Of a DNA stretch of 64,000 nt, positions 45,965 through 55,349 are shown in pieces. Position numbers and translations under genes: made by a program. The number at the start of each line of letters is the position of its first letter. Position 1 is the first letter of the stretch. The notes below the pieces were generated by a model. The model saw only the letters and a program-made list of their open reading frames with translations. It did no database searches and was not told the origin of the DNA. The DNA is from Cypionkella aquatica (lineage in GTDB: Bacteria > Pseudomonadota > Alphaproteobacteria > Rhodobacterales > Rhodobacteraceae). Location: contig NZ_BSPP01000010.1 of assembly GCF_030161095.1 (NCBI RefSeq), positions 310,001 through 374,000 of the forward strand, read 5' to 3'.

Positions 45965-46011
45965 GGATGGGCTCCTATCTCAGCGTCGTCTGACTACTAA
46001 AGCCAGACGGA

Positions 46012-46329
46012 TCATTCAAGCGGTGCATCGGCGGTTGGCGCAAGATCGTGATAAAGCTGCTGCGCTTCTTCCGCCGGGCCACGACGATCTGACAGCGCCA
46101 GCACCCGGATCACCCGGATCGCGCGGCCCTGCGGAAAGGTCAGCGTATCGCCTGCCATCACCGCATGGCCCGGCTTTTTGCAGCGCTGGCCGTTCAGGCG
46201 CAAATGGCCGCTTTCGATAACTTCGGATGCAAGCTCGCGGTTCTTGAAAAACCGCGCCGCGAACAGCCATTTGTCCAGCCGCAACTTCGGCTGGACATCT
46301 TTTGCGGGTTTGGCACCGGGACCAGCCAA
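46012..46329 (-). CDS. S4-domain RNA-binding protein (Hsp15-like)
   Basis: Protein of 105 aa with the S4 fold, LRLDKWLFAARFFKNRELAS then GHLRLNGQRCKKPGHAV, like heat-shock protein Hsp15 (HslR), which rescues stalled 50S-tRNA complexes. The start is a TTG at 46329, since no ATG precedes the domain. It follows the Suv3-like helicase gene by 13 bp on the same strand, so both are probably cotranscribed, linking two RNA-related functions. Confidence 0.82.
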   Translation of the reverse strand: MAGPGAKPAKDVQPKLRLDKWLFAARFFKNRELASEVIESGHLRLNGQRCKKPGHAVMAGDTLTFPQGRAIRVIRVLALSDRRGPAEEAQQLYHDLAPTADAPLE

Positions 46330-46342
46330 ACCTAACCGCCCG

Positions 46343-49252
46343 TCAGAGCTTGCTTTTCAGCGCCATCAGGGCCGCGAAGGGATTGTCTGGGTCAATCGGC
46401 TTTTCGGCGCGCGGTGGGCGTTGTTCGTAGGTTTTCGGCTTGTTATCGCGGTCGCCCGGCTTGCCACCATACGGTTTGTTGCCCTTGTAGCCTTCGCGCT
46501 TTTCACCATCACGGCGCGGGCCGCGATCGGATTTGTCGCCTTCGGGGCGCGGGCCACGATCAGGCCGTGGACCACGATCTGCGGCTGGCGCATCGCCTTC
46601 CTTCTTGGGGCCGCGATCAGGCCGTGGGCCACGATCCGGGCGTGGGCCACGGTCTGCGGCTGCCGGAGCATCAGCGCGCGGCGCACGTTCCGGGCGCGCG
46701 GGGCGTTCTGGACGTGGGCGCGGTTTGGGTGCCCAAGTGAAGGTGTAGAACGACTCCATCTCGGGGGCCGCTTCCGGGTCAGGCTGCACGAAGGCCGATT
46801 CGCCTTCGGGGATCGGCTGGATCGGGGCATCGGGATCGACGGCAACCGGGATCGGTGCGGCTTTGACCTTTGGACGCTCGGCCTTCTCGCCCTTATAGCC
46901 CAAACCGCCCATCAGGTCGCTGAACTGCTCCAGCGTCATGCCGGTGATCGACAGCATGTCGGGCGTGGCTTCAAAACCTGCGCGGCTGTCTTTGGTGCGC
47001 AGGATGTCGGCCAGACGTTCCAGCATATCAATGCGGATCGCGCGCGCGCCTGCCGGGTGGTAGCCCGCCAGAGTGTAGTGCATTTTCGGCACGGCGGGGA
47101 TGTTCGGGATCGTCACCAGACCCGGAGGCGGGCTTTCGGGGAATTCATCCAGACCATTCCACAGCGACCACAGCACCAAGCGCAGACGGGTCGGCGCGGG
47201 TTTCAGCAAAGCAGGCAGGAAGACGGTGAACTGACCAAAACGCACGCCATGCTTGCGCAACGCGCCGCGGGCTTCCTGATCCAGCTCTTTGACTTCATTG
47301 GCGATATTCTCGCGCGGGATCACGCCCAGACCTTCGGCCAAGCGGAACGCGAAACCGCGTGCAAGACCGGTGAGGGTTTCATCGCGGCCCATCGCCAGCA
47401 GGGGTTCAAAGTTGGCGGCCACCTTGCGGTCGATGAAATGCTGCAGACGGCGGCGCACTTTGTCTGCGACATCGGGGCCTGCTTCGTCATCGACGAAAGC
47501 CTCGACAGCGGGACGGGCAGGTTCAGCGCCTTTGACCAGCTTGCCCATCGCTTGGGTGCCCCACATCAGGCCGCCCTGCTCGGTAAAGTCCAATTCGGTA
47601 TCGGGCGCGTTATAGAACCGATCCGCCCGCAGGTGGAATTCGGGCTTTAGCGCCGCAAATGCGGCTTGCCGCAGCGTGGCGGCTTCCTCATTCGATTCGG
47701 TCGTATCCTGACGGAAACGGAACCCCTCAAGACGGCCGACGAATTCGCCTGCTACCGTCACTTCGCCTTTGTCATTCACCTCGGCCACGAGGGTCTCCTT
47801 CTGCTTCAACCGCCGCAACAGCACGGACGTGCGCCGGTCAACAAATCGTTGAGTCAGGGCTGCATGCAGCGCATCTGACAGTCGGTCTTCTACTGCACGC
47901 GTCTCGGCGCGCCAATGGCTTTCGTTGTCGACCCAGCCCTTGCGTTGCGCAACATAGGTCCAGGTGCGGATATAGGCCAGCCGTTTCGAGATGGTATCAA
48001 TGTCGCCGCCCGCTTTATCTATCCGGGCGATGGCCTTTTCCAGCCAATCCGACGGGATCCGGGTCTGCGCAAGGCCCCTGCCCGTCAGGAAATCGAAGAT
48101 GCGGGCCAGCAGGGTGACATGCTCATTCCCCGCCGCATTGCGGAAATCGGGGATGCGGCAAACCTCCCACAGCAGTTTGATGCGCTGCGGGGTGTTCAGT
48201 TTTTCTTTAACCTCGGGCAATTCGGACAGGTATTTCAGCGCCAGCACATCATCGGCATCGCGCGCACGGGCGAGCCATTTGTTTTGGGTGGGGGCTTCAA
48301 GGCTGCGGATCAGGCGATCAACGCTGCCAAATTCCAGCGCGTGATTGCGCCATTCAAGTTTGCGCACCGGGTCAAAGCGATGCTCCTGAATCGCCTCGAC
48401 GGTTTCATCCTCCAGCGGGCGCACCTCGCCTGTGACGCCAAAGGTGCCGTTTTCCTGATAGCGCCCGGCGCGACCTGCGATCTGTGCCAATTCCTGCGGA
48501 TACAAAGCCCGCATCCGGCGGCCATCGAATTTAGAGGTCGCGGCAAAGGCGATGTGCTTGATGTCCAGATTGAGCCCCATGCCAATCGCATCGGTTGCCA
48601 CCAGATAATCGACATCGCCGTTCTGATAGAGTGCCACCTGTGCGTTGCGGGTGCGGGGGCTTAAGGCGCCCATCACCACGGCACAACCGCCCTTGGTACG
48701 GCGGATCAGTTCGGCAATCGCATAGACGTTTTCCACCGAAAACCCAACGATAGCAGAGCGTTCGGGCATCCGGCTGATCTTTTTCTGGCCGGTGTAGGTC
48801 AGTTCGGAAAACCGCTCTCGTTTGACGAATTGCACATTCTTGACAAGGCCAGCAATTGCAGGCCGCATGGTTTCGGCGCCCATAAACAGGGTTTCGTGCA
48901 GGCCGCGCGCGCGCAAAAGCCGATCTGTAAAGACATGCCCCCGCTCGGGGTCGGCGCAAAGCTGGATTTCATCCACCGCCACAAAATCAGCGCCAAGGTC
49001 CAAAGGCATGGCTTCCACAGTGCAGACCCAATATTGCGCACGGTCGGGCACGATGCGCTCTTCACCCGTCACCAGCGCCACCACTGACGGGCCGCGAGAG
49101 GCCACGATACGGTCGTAGACCTCGCGCGCCAGCAGACGCAGCGGCAGGCCGATCACCCCCGTGCGGTGGCCCAGCATGCGCTCTATCGCGTAATGCGTTT
49201 TCCCGGTGTTGGTCGGCCCAAGCACCGCCGTCACCTGTCCGGCAGCCGTCAT
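46343..49252 (-). CDS. Suv3-like RNA helicase with RG/DRGP-repeat tail
   Basis: Superfamily 2 helicase of 969 aa related to mitochondrial Suv3. Walker A is GPTNTGKTHY (residues 12-21), the motif II box is DEIQ (94-97), motif VI is AQIAGRAGRYQENG, all with Suv3-type spacing. The middle carries the Suv3 C-domain. Residues from about 835 onward are Arg/Gly/Pro/Asp-rich with repeated DRGPRP units and many Lys, likely a disordered RNA-binding tail. A PNPase-linked or degradosome role is possible by analogy. It precedes the S4 protein gene. Confidence 0.88.
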   Translation of the reverse strand: MTAAGQVTAVLGPTNTGKTHYAIERMLGHRTGVIGLPLRLLAREVYDRIVASRGPSVVALVTGEERIVPDRAQYWVCTVEAMPLDLGADFVAVDEIQLCADPERGHVFTDRLLRARGLHETLFMGAETMRPAIAGLVKNVQFVKRERFSELTYTGQKKISRMPERSAIVGFSVENVYAIAELIRRTKGGCAVVMGALSPRTRNAQVALYQNGDVDYLVATDAIGMGLNLDIKHIAFAATSKFDGRRMRALYPQELAQIAGRAGRYQENGTFGVTGEVRPLEDETVEAIQEHRFDPVRKLEWRNHALEFGSVDRLIRSLEAPTQNKWLARARDADDVLALKYLSELPEVKEKLNTPQRIKLLWEVCRIPDFRNAAGNEHVTLLARIFDFLTGRGLAQTRIPSDWLEKAIARIDKAGGDIDTISKRLAYIRTWTYVAQRKGWVDNESHWRAETRAVEDRLSDALHAALTQRFVDRRTSVLLRRLKQKETLVAEVNDKGEVTVAGEFVGRLEGFRFRQDTTESNEEAATLRQAAFAALKPEFHLRADRFYNAPDTELDFTEQGGLMWGTQAMGKLVKGAEPARPAVEAFVDDEAGPDVADKVRRRLQHFIDRKVAANFEPLLAMGRDETLTGLARGFAFRLAEGLGVIPRENIANEVKELDQEARGALRKHGVRFGQFTVFLPALLKPAPTRLRLVLWSLWNGLDEFPESPPPGLVTIPNIPAVPKMHYTLAGYHPAGARAIRIDMLERLADILRTKDSRAGFEATPDMLSITGMTLEQFSDLMGGLGYKGEKAERPKVKAAPIPVAVDPDAPIQPIPEGESAFVQPDPEAAPEMESFYTFTWAPKPRPRPERPARPERAPRADAPAAADRGPRPDRGPRPDRGPKKEGDAPAADRGPRPDRGPRPEGDKSDRGPRRDGEKREGYKGNKPYGGKPGDRDNKPKTYEQRPPRAEKPIDPDNPFAALMALKSKL

Positions 49253-49267
49253 ATCTGTGGCCCTGCC

Positions 49268-49828
49268 CTATAGGTCTTTGCCCTGAAGCTCGGTTTCAAT
49301 CCGGCTTACGGCTTCTTCGACGCCCGGCGCATGCGGGTCTATTTTCAGTGTGGCTTTATATACTTCCAGCGCCTGCGCGGGCTCGCCGAGTTCTTCAAAG
49401 ATTGAGCCCAGACCCGATAAAGCCCCGAAATGCCGCGGATTCAGCGTCAGCACATGGCCAATATCGGAAATCGAGGGGCCAAATTCGCCCAGTTGATAAT
49501 AGGCGGTGGCGCGGGCGTTCCAGCCTTCGGCGAAATCTGGCGCATGGTCGACCAGCGCGGTCAGATGCTGCACGGCCACATCGGGCTGGCCGTTCGCCAT
49601 CGCCTCTTTGCCGCGCTGCAACAACAAATCCATCGCCGGAGAGCCAGATTTCGACCATTCCATCCAGATATCGGATTCAATCTGCGTCGCATCTGCCGCA
49701 TCGGCCTTTTGCAAACGGGCGAAAAGATCGTCGAGTTTGGCGGTTTGGGCGGTGGCTGGCAGGCATGACAGAAAAACCAGCACAAATGCCGCAACGATAC
49801 GATTGTGTAACCCATGATGCGCTTTCAT
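49268..49828 (-). CDS. TPR-repeat periplasmic protein
   Basis: Protein of 186 aa. A signal peptide (about residues 8-28, VAAFVLVFLSCLPATAQ) is followed by three or so TPR units (for example AEGWNARATAYYQLGEFGPS then RHFGALSGLGSIFEELGEPA). It should be a periplasmic scaffold. The start is the ATG at 49828, right before the signal; upstream open frame is not coding. It lies downstream of the helicase gene but divergent to the SCP2 gene, and its function is not known. Confidence 0.75.
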   Translation of the reverse strand: MKAHHGLHNRIVAAFVLVFLSCLPATAQTAKLDDLFARLQKADAADATQIESDIWMEWSKSGSPAMDLLLQRGKEAMANGQPDVAVQHLTALVDHAPDFAEGWNARATAYYQLGEFGPSISDIGHVLTLNPRHFGALSGLGSIFEELGEPAQALEVYKATLKIDPHAPGVEEAVSRIETELQGKDL

Positions 49829-49891
49829 AAAGGTATAGGTAACGCAATGGGCGGGAAATTCCAGCCCTGCCCGCGCAGACAGGAGAATGTG

Positions 49892-50179
49892 ATGAGCGAT
49901 GTGATCTCTACCGCCGTGGAAGCCTTGGCGAAAAAGCTGCCGAATGGCTTTGATGGCGTGGCAAAGTTCGTGCTGGAAGGGGAAGGCGCGATCATGGTGG
50001 ACCCTGACGGTGTGCGGGCGGGCGACGAGGCTTCGGATGTGACGCTGACTGCGACGCCAGAGGTGTTTCAGGCGATGCTGGCGGGCGATATGAACCCGAC
50101 CACGGCGTTCATGACCGGCAAGCTGAGTGTTGAGGGCAGCATGGGCCTTGCGATGCAACTTGGCGCGGCGATGTCGTGA
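49892..50179 (+). CDS. SCP2 sterol-transfer-domain protein
   Basis: Protein of 95 aa with the SCP2 lipid-binding fold, GVAKFVLEGEGAIMVDPDGV then LTATPEVFQAMLAGDMNPTTAFMTGKLSVEG. SCP2 proteins carry fatty acyl-CoA or lipids. The ATG at 49892 has AGGAGA directly upstream. Its TGA overlaps the GTG of the alpha/beta hydrolase gene, so the two are translationally coupled and may share a lipid substrate. Confidence 0.88.
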   Translation: MSDVISTAVEALAKKLPNGFDGVAKFVLEGEGAIMVDPDGVRAGDEASDVTLTATPEVFQAMLAGDMNPTTAFMTGKLSVEGSMGLAMQLGAAMS

Positions 50180-51108
50180 CGGCTCCGCTGTTTCAGGGCG
50201 TGGCTGAGGGGCCAGAGGGCGGGTGCGCCTTTTGGCTGATGGCTGCGGATGGCGTGCGGATCAGGGTCGGATTGTGGACGCATCCGGGGGCAAAAGGCAC
50301 TGTGCTTTTGCTGCCGGGGCGGACGGAATATGTCGAAAAATATGGGCGGGCAGCGGGCGATTTGCGCAAGCGTGGCTTTGCGACTTTGGTGATTGATTGG
50401 CGCGGTCAGGGCCTTGCCGACCGGGCTTTGGATGACCCGATGAGCGGCCATGTCACTGATTTTGCTGAATATCAGATGGATTTCGATGAGATGGTCGGCT
50501 TTGCACGCGCGCAAGGGTTGCCCGAGCCATATTTCATGATGGCCCATTCGATGGGTGGCTGTATTGGCCTGCGGGCGCTGATGCGGGGGGCACCTGTGAA
50601 GGCGGCTGCATTCTCGGCACCGATGTGGGGAATTTTGATTGCGGCATGGATGCGGCCGATGGCGGTGGCGCTGACCACGGCCTCGCGCTGGTTCAAGTTT
50701 GACGGGCGCTATGCGCCGGGGACAGGGGCAACATCGTATGTTTTGACCTCGGCTTTTACGGGTAATTCGCTGACCACTGATGCCGAGATGTGGGACTACA
50801 TGCGCAGTCAAGCCTTGGCGCATCCCGAACTGGGATTGGGGGGGCCTAGTCTGGGATGGCTGAAGGCGGCTTTGAGCGAATGTCATGCGCTTACCTTGCT
50901 GAAATCGCCCGCCGTTCCTGCTTTGACGGCCTTGGGCACGCAGGAAAAGATCGTGGATGTGGCGCCTATTCATGCGCGGATGGCGGCGTGGCAGGATGGT
51001 CGTTTAGACCTGTATCCGGGGGCCGAGCATGAGGTGCTGATGGAGCGGGCGGCGTCAAGAACACGGTATTTTGATACCACAGCGGAACTGTTTTCAAGCC
51101 AGCGCTAA
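50176..51108 (+). CDS. Alpha/beta hydrolase (lysophospholipase/monoglyceride-lipase-like)
   Basis: Hydrolase of 310 aa with nucleophile Ser in FMMAHSMGGCIG, acid in the strand near LGTQEKIVDV and His in YPGAEHEVLMERAA. The early VLLLPGRTEYVEKYGRAAGDL and VIDWRGQG are typical of PldB/monoacylglycerol lipase-like proteins. GTG start at 50176 overlaps the SCP2 stop. A lipid substrate shared with the SCP2 protein is inference. Confidence 0.87.
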   Translation: MTAPLFQGVAEGPEGGCAFWLMAADGVRIRVGLWTHPGAKGTVLLLPGRTEYVEKYGRAAGDLRKRGFATLVIDWRGQGLADRALDDPMSGHVTDFAEYQMDFDEMVGFARAQGLPEPYFMMAHSMGGCIGLRALMRGAPVKAAAFSAPMWGILIAAWMRPMAVALTTASRWFKFDGRYAPGTGATSYVLTSAFTGNSLTTDAEMWDYMRSQALAHPELGLGGPSLGWLKAALSECHALTLLKSPAVPALTALGTQEKIVDVAPIHARMAAWQDGRLDLYPGAEHEVLMERAASRTRYFDTTAELFSSQR

Positions 51109-51201
51109 GCCTTGAGTTTGGGCTGGGTTAACAAAAGCTGAACGACCCATAAAACGGCCATATAGGGGCCAGATATGGCCCCTATGAATTCCGGCGGCTG
51201 A

Positions 51202-51927
51202 TTACAGGGTGATCTGGGTAAATCCGTCGCGCAAAGCCTTTGACCAAGCTTCGGACATGGCGCGGAAACTTTCGTCGCCCGCCTCAATCCGGCGCTTGCG
51301 GCCCACGCGCAGCGCGTCCTTCTCGATCACGCAGAGATCCAGCGGCATGCCGACCGACAGGTTCGAGCGCAAGGTCGAATCCATCGACAGCAACACCGCT
51401 TTTTCGGCATCGGCCAAAGACGTGGCAGGCTTTACGACGCGGTCGAGAATCGGTTTGCCGTATTTATGTTCGCCGATTTGCAAAAACGGGGTGTCCTCGG
51501 TCGCCTCGATAAAGTTGCCTTCAGGATAGATCAGGAACAGCCGCATTGCGCCGCCCTTGCGCTGTGCCGCGACGATCATGCTGGCCGAAGCGCTTTGCTT
51601 CATCGTGGCCATTTTCTCGTCGATCTCTTGCCGGACGCGCGACAGCATATCACCGATGATCGACGCCACTTTCAGCATCGTCGGGGCTTTCAGGATCGAG
51701 GTGGATTCGGTCGAATCGGGGTCATCAATCGCCTCGCGCAGCCGCGCAAGGGTGGTTTGCGTCACCGAAAGCGAGCCTGCGGTGACGATGGAAATCACCC
51801 GCTCGCCCGGTTGTTCAAAATGAAACATCTTGCGGTAGATTGCGATGTTATCCAGACCCGCATTGGTGCGAGTATCCGACAGCAACACCATGCCAGCATT
51901 CAACAAAAGTCCGACGCAATAGGTCAT
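51202..51927 (-). CDS. Anbu proteasome-type peptidase
   Basis: Bacterial proteasome-like peptidase of 241 aa. After removal of the initiator Met the N-terminus is Thr (MTYCVGLLLNAGM), as required for an N-terminal-nucleophile hydrolase, and SDTRTNAGLDNI and the lysine-containing segment near residue 33 fit the Anbu (ancestral beta subunit) family. Anbu forms HslV-like rings; its substrates are not known. It ends the four-gene operon with ATP-grasp, alpha-E and transglutaminase genes. Ribosome site GGAG lies 8 bases before the ATG. Confidence 0.9.
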   Translation of the reverse strand: MTYCVGLLLNAGMVLLSDTRTNAGLDNIAIYRKMFHFEQPGERVISIVTAGSLSVTQTTLARLREAIDDPDSTESTSILKAPTMLKVASIIGDMLSRVRQEIDEKMATMKQSASASMIVAAQRKGGAMRLFLIYPEGNFIEATEDTPFLQIGEHKYGKPILDRVVKPATSLADAEKAVLLSMDSTLRSNLSVGMPLDLCVIEKDALRVGRKRRIEAGDESFRAMSEAWSKALRDGFTQITL

Positions 51928-51954
51928 GGCTGCTCCGATTTCAGTCGAGAGACC

Positions 51955-52764
51955 CTATTGCTCTTGGGTTTGGACCGCAACCGTCACGGACAAGATTTCC
52001 GCACCCGAACCGCGCGAAATACCACGAATGGGGGCTGCATCTTGTGCATCAAGGCCAGATCCGATCCGAATATAGCGCGCATCGGGGCAGCATTGGTTGG
52101 CGGGGTCAAAGCCGATCCAACCGATTCCCGCGACATATAACTCGCCCCAAGCGTGAGCGGCCTCGTGATCCATGCCATCCTGACCCGATTGCAGATAGCC
52201 CGAGACATAGCGCGCCGGGATGCCGCCGGCGCGGGCGGCTGAAATGAGCGCCTGCGCGTGGTCTTGGCAGACACCTTCGCCCTGCGCCAAGGCCTGCGCT
52301 GCGGTGGTTTGCGCGCGGGTGGTGCCGGGTTTGTAGGCGATTGCTGCGGAAATGGCCTCCATCAGCGCGTGACAGCCCGACAGCGGCGAGTCTGCAGCGG
52401 CGATCAACTGGCCAAGTTCGATCAGGGCGGCATCGGCAACCGTGGTGTCGGTGTCGCGCAGATAGGCTTCGGGCGGCACGATTTCCTTATGGCCGCGCAA
52501 GATGCCCGCCAGATCGGTGGTCAGCACCCGGCCAGAGACGCGCACTTCGATCTCATCGACAGGGCCTGCGACCGTCCAGCCCTGCACCCAATCGCCTGCA
52601 CCATCGCGGAACGCGCTGCCCATGGTGCCGCCGGTCATCGTCACCGACCAATCGAGCACCTGTTGGCCATCGAATTTCGACGGCATCAAACGATGGCTTT
52701 GCACCACCCCGCGCACCGGGCGGTCATATCGGTAATGGGTGACATGGTCGACGCTGAGCAGCAT
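51955..52764 (-). CDS. Transglutaminase-like cysteine protease-fold protein
   Basis: Protein of 269 aa with N-terminal beta domain (LLSVDHVTHYRYDRPVRGVV) and the transglutaminase core. The catalytic triad appears complete: Cys in GEGVCQDHAQAL, His in AAHAWGELY and Asp in GWIGFDPANQ. Proteins of this group are predicted to hydrolyse or ligate peptide amides. The ATG overlaps the alpha-E stop (TAATG). It belongs to the ATP-grasp, alpha-E, transglutaminase, Anbu operon. Confidence 0.9.
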   Translation of the reverse strand: MLLSVDHVTHYRYDRPVRGVVQSHRLMPSKFDGQQVLDWSVTMTGGTMGSAFRDGAGDWVQGWTVAGPVDEIEVRVSGRVLTTDLAGILRGHKEIVPPEAYLRDTDTTVADAALIELGQLIAAADSPLSGCHALMEAISAAIAYKPGTTRAQTTAAQALAQGEGVCQDHAQALISAARAGGIPARYVSGYLQSGQDGMDHEAAHAWGELYVAGIGWIGFDPANQCCPDARYIRIGSGLDAQDAAPIRGISRGSGAEILSVTVAVQTQEQ

Positions 52765-53711
52765 TATTGCATATCCCCCGACAGGTAAGAGTTGTGGATG
52801 ATCGCGCCCAGACCTGCGGCCTCGCCGATGAAGCGCGATAGAAACTCGTGCAGGCCTTCTTCAAAAATCTGCTCGGTGCTCTGATTTTCCAGATTGTGCA
52901 ACAGGCTGGCAGCAACGCTTTGCGCCTCGGTCTCGCGGCCATAGAGTTTCGCAAGACGGGTGAGGTGGTTGTTCATCCCAGCCATGCAGGTGATCAGGCT
53001 GCGCGGACATTGTGGGTTCAGGATCAGGAAATGCGCGATTTTGGCCGAGGTGATCTCGCCGCCGTAAGCCCAATGAAAGGCGCGGCTGGCCGACATGGCG
53101 CGCAACAGCATCGACCATTGATCGTTATCAAGACCCGACCCGACATAATCGGCGCGCGGCAAAAGGACGTAGTATTTCACATCCATCAGACGAGCGGTGC
53201 TGTCGCCGCGCTCCAGATAATAGCCCATGTTCAGCATGTTATAGCCATCATTGCGCAGCTGGGTCGCATCAATTGCGCCGCGCACCATGGCGGTGTGACG
53301 GGTGACCCATTCGGTCAGGCGCGACAACTCGCGCATGCCGGTTTGCGCCTCAATCTGGCGGAGCTCTTGAAACGCGGTGTTCAGCGCATCCCAGACTTGC
53401 GTGGTCAAAGCGGTGCGGATGATGCGGGCGTTTTCGCGGGCATTGGTGATACAGGCGGCGACGGAATTGGGATTGTCGCGGTCGAAAAACAGATATTGCT
53501 CGATCTGCGCCTGCGCCGGTGCACCGTATTTGGCGGCATAGCCATTGGCGTTACCGCTGGCACGCAGCAGGCTGTCCCAATCGTTGCGATAGCCTTGCGC
53601 GGTGGGCAGCAGCGAAATCCGCGCGCCAACTTCCAGCAGGCGGGCAGCGGTCTCGGCACGCTCCATATTGCGGGCGATCCAGTAGAGATTGTCGGCGGTT
53701 CTTGAAAGCAT
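52764..53711 (-). CDS. Alpha-E (DUF403) protein
   Basis: All-alpha protein of 315 aa. The N-terminus MLSRTADNLYWIARNMERAE is the family hallmark, with GYYLERGDSTARLMDVKYY later repeating the pattern. Iyer, Aravind and co-workers grouped alpha-E proteins with circularly permuted ATP-grasp and transglutaminase proteins in predicted peptide-synthesis operons; a biochemical function is not established. It starts 3 bp after the ATP-grasp stop and overlaps the transglutaminase start. Confidence 0.92.
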   Translation of the reverse strand: MLSRTADNLYWIARNMERAETAARLLEVGARISLLPTAQGYRNDWDSLLRASGNANGYAAKYGAPAQAQIEQYLFFDRDNPNSVAACITNARENARIIRTALTTQVWDALNTAFQELRQIEAQTGMRELSRLTEWVTRHTAMVRGAIDATQLRNDGYNMLNMGYYLERGDSTARLMDVKYYVLLPRADYVGSGLDNDQWSMLLRAMSASRAFHWAYGGEITSAKIAHFLILNPQCPRSLITCMAGMNNHLTRLAKLYGRETEAQSVAASLLHNLENQSTEQIFEEGLHEFLSRFIGEAAGLGAIIHNSYLSGDMQ

Positions 53712-53714
53712 GAT

Positions 53715-55127
53715 TTACTCCGACAATACCCAAGTGTCTTTGACGCCGCCACCTTGGGATGAGTTCACCACCAAAGAGCCCTCGCGCAGCGCCACCCGCG
53801 TCAGGCCACCGGGGACAAGTTCGATGCGCTCGCCCACCAGACAATAAGGCCGCAGATCAACGTGGCGCGGGGCGATGCCTTCTTCGACAAAGGTGGGCGT
53901 GGTCGAGAGTGCCAAGGTCGGCTGCGCGATATAGTTGCTGGGATCGGCCTTGATCAGCAGGCGAAATTCTTCAATCTGCTGCTTGGTCGATTTCGGGCCA
54001 ACCAACATGCCGTAACCGCCCGAGCCGTGGACCTCTTTCACAACCAATTCGTGCAGGTTTTCATCGACATATTTCAGATCAGACGCCTCGCCGCATTTCC
54101 ACGTCGGCACGTTGTTCAAAAGCGGCTCTTCGCCCAAGTAAAACCGGATCATTTCCGGCACATAGGTGTAGACCGCCTTGTCATCGGCCACCCCTGCCCC
54201 CGGTGCCGAGCAGATCGACACCCCGCCAGAGCGATACACATCCATCAGCCCCGGCACGCCGAGCATGGAATCGGGGCGGAAGCACAAAGGATCAATGAAC
54301 GCGTCATCAAGGCGGCGGTAGATCACATCAACGCGCTTTGGGCCTTCGGTGGTGCGCATGTAGACGAAAGCGCCATCGACGAACAAATCCTGACCCTCGA
54401 CGAGTTCAACGCCCATCAGGTCCGCAAGGAAGGAATGTTCGTAGTAGGCCGAGTTGAAATGGCCCGGCGTCAGGATCACCACCGTCGGGGCGCGGTCGCA
54501 TTTGGCGGGGGCGACCGAGGCGAGGGTGCGGCGGAGTTTGTCGGGGTAGCTGTCGATCGGCTCGATGCGGTTTTCGCGGAAGAGATCGGGGAACATCCGC
54601 ATCATCATCTCGCGGGATTCCAGCATATAGGACACGCCCGAGGGGGTGCGGCAGTTGTCTTCCAAAACGTAGAACTCACCCGGCCCGGTGCGCACGATGT
54701 CGATGCCAACGATATGAGAATACACACCTTTTGGCGGCACAAATCCGCAGACTGATTTCTCGTAAGCGTCGTTCTGATAGACCAGCTTGCCGGGGATACG
54801 GCCCGCGCGCACGATCTCACCACGGCCATAGACATCGACCAGAAACGCATTCAAAGCGCGGGCGCGTTGTTTGATGCCACGTTCCAGTTTCGCCCATTCG
54901 CTGTGGGTGAAGACGCGCGGAAACATATCGAAGGGGATCAAACGGTCGGGGTCGCCGCCTTCGCCGTAAACCGCAAAGGTGATGCCGATGCGGCGGAACA
55001 ACGCCTCGGCCTCGGCCTGTTTGGCCAGCCGGATGTCGGCGGGCATATCCGCACTCCACCCTTCCAGACCGGCATAAGGCGGGCGCACCGCGTTATTCTG
55101 GAACATTTCGTTAAAATAAGGGGTCAT
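53715..55127 (-). CDS. Circularly permuted ATP-grasp (DUF404/DUF407) protein
   Basis: Predicted carboxylate-amine ligase of 470 aa. The early MTPYFNEMFQNNAVRPPYAGL and the C-terminal SSQGGGVKDTWVL are signatures. ATP/Mg-binding segments include VLEDNCRTPSGVSYMLE and VVKEVHGSGGYGMLVGP. Such enzymes join amino acids or peptides with ATP. It is first in the operon with alpha-E, transglutaminase and Anbu genes, and is divergent from pepF. GGAAAAG-type signal upstream of 55127 is weak. Confidence 0.92.
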   Translation of the reverse strand: MTPYFNEMFQNNAVRPPYAGLEGWSADMPADIRLAKQAEAEALFRRIGITFAVYGEGGDPDRLIPFDMFPRVFTHSEWAKLERGIKQRARALNAFLVDVYGRGEIVRAGRIPGKLVYQNDAYEKSVCGFVPPKGVYSHIVGIDIVRTGPGEFYVLEDNCRTPSGVSYMLESREMMMRMFPDLFRENRIEPIDSYPDKLRRTLASVAPAKCDRAPTVVILTPGHFNSAYYEHSFLADLMGVELVEGQDLFVDGAFVYMRTTEGPKRVDVIYRRLDDAFIDPLCFRPDSMLGVPGLMDVYRSGGVSICSAPGAGVADDKAVYTYVPEMIRFYLGEEPLLNNVPTWKCGEASDLKYVDENLHELVVKEVHGSGGYGMLVGPKSTKQQIEEFRLLIKADPSNYIAQPTLALSTTPTFVEEGIAPRHVDLRPYCLVGERIELVPGGLTRVALREGSLVVNSSQGGGVKDTWVLSE

Positions 55128-55349
55128 GCCGTGCCGCCTTTTCGTGCTGATTGAAACAAGTAAATGCTGCGGGCAAAGCGCCGTAAAGGGCAGAAGATTG
55201 AAAGCGCTTCGATTTTCACTGATCCGCCCGAAATAGCCGCAAAACGACGCTTAATTTTTAGGCAAACCGCTTTGAACACCTTTCTGCGCGCGACCTTGCA
55301 CTGGGGGGCCATTGCCCCCTAGATACGTTCAACAATGAATGAGGTTCTG

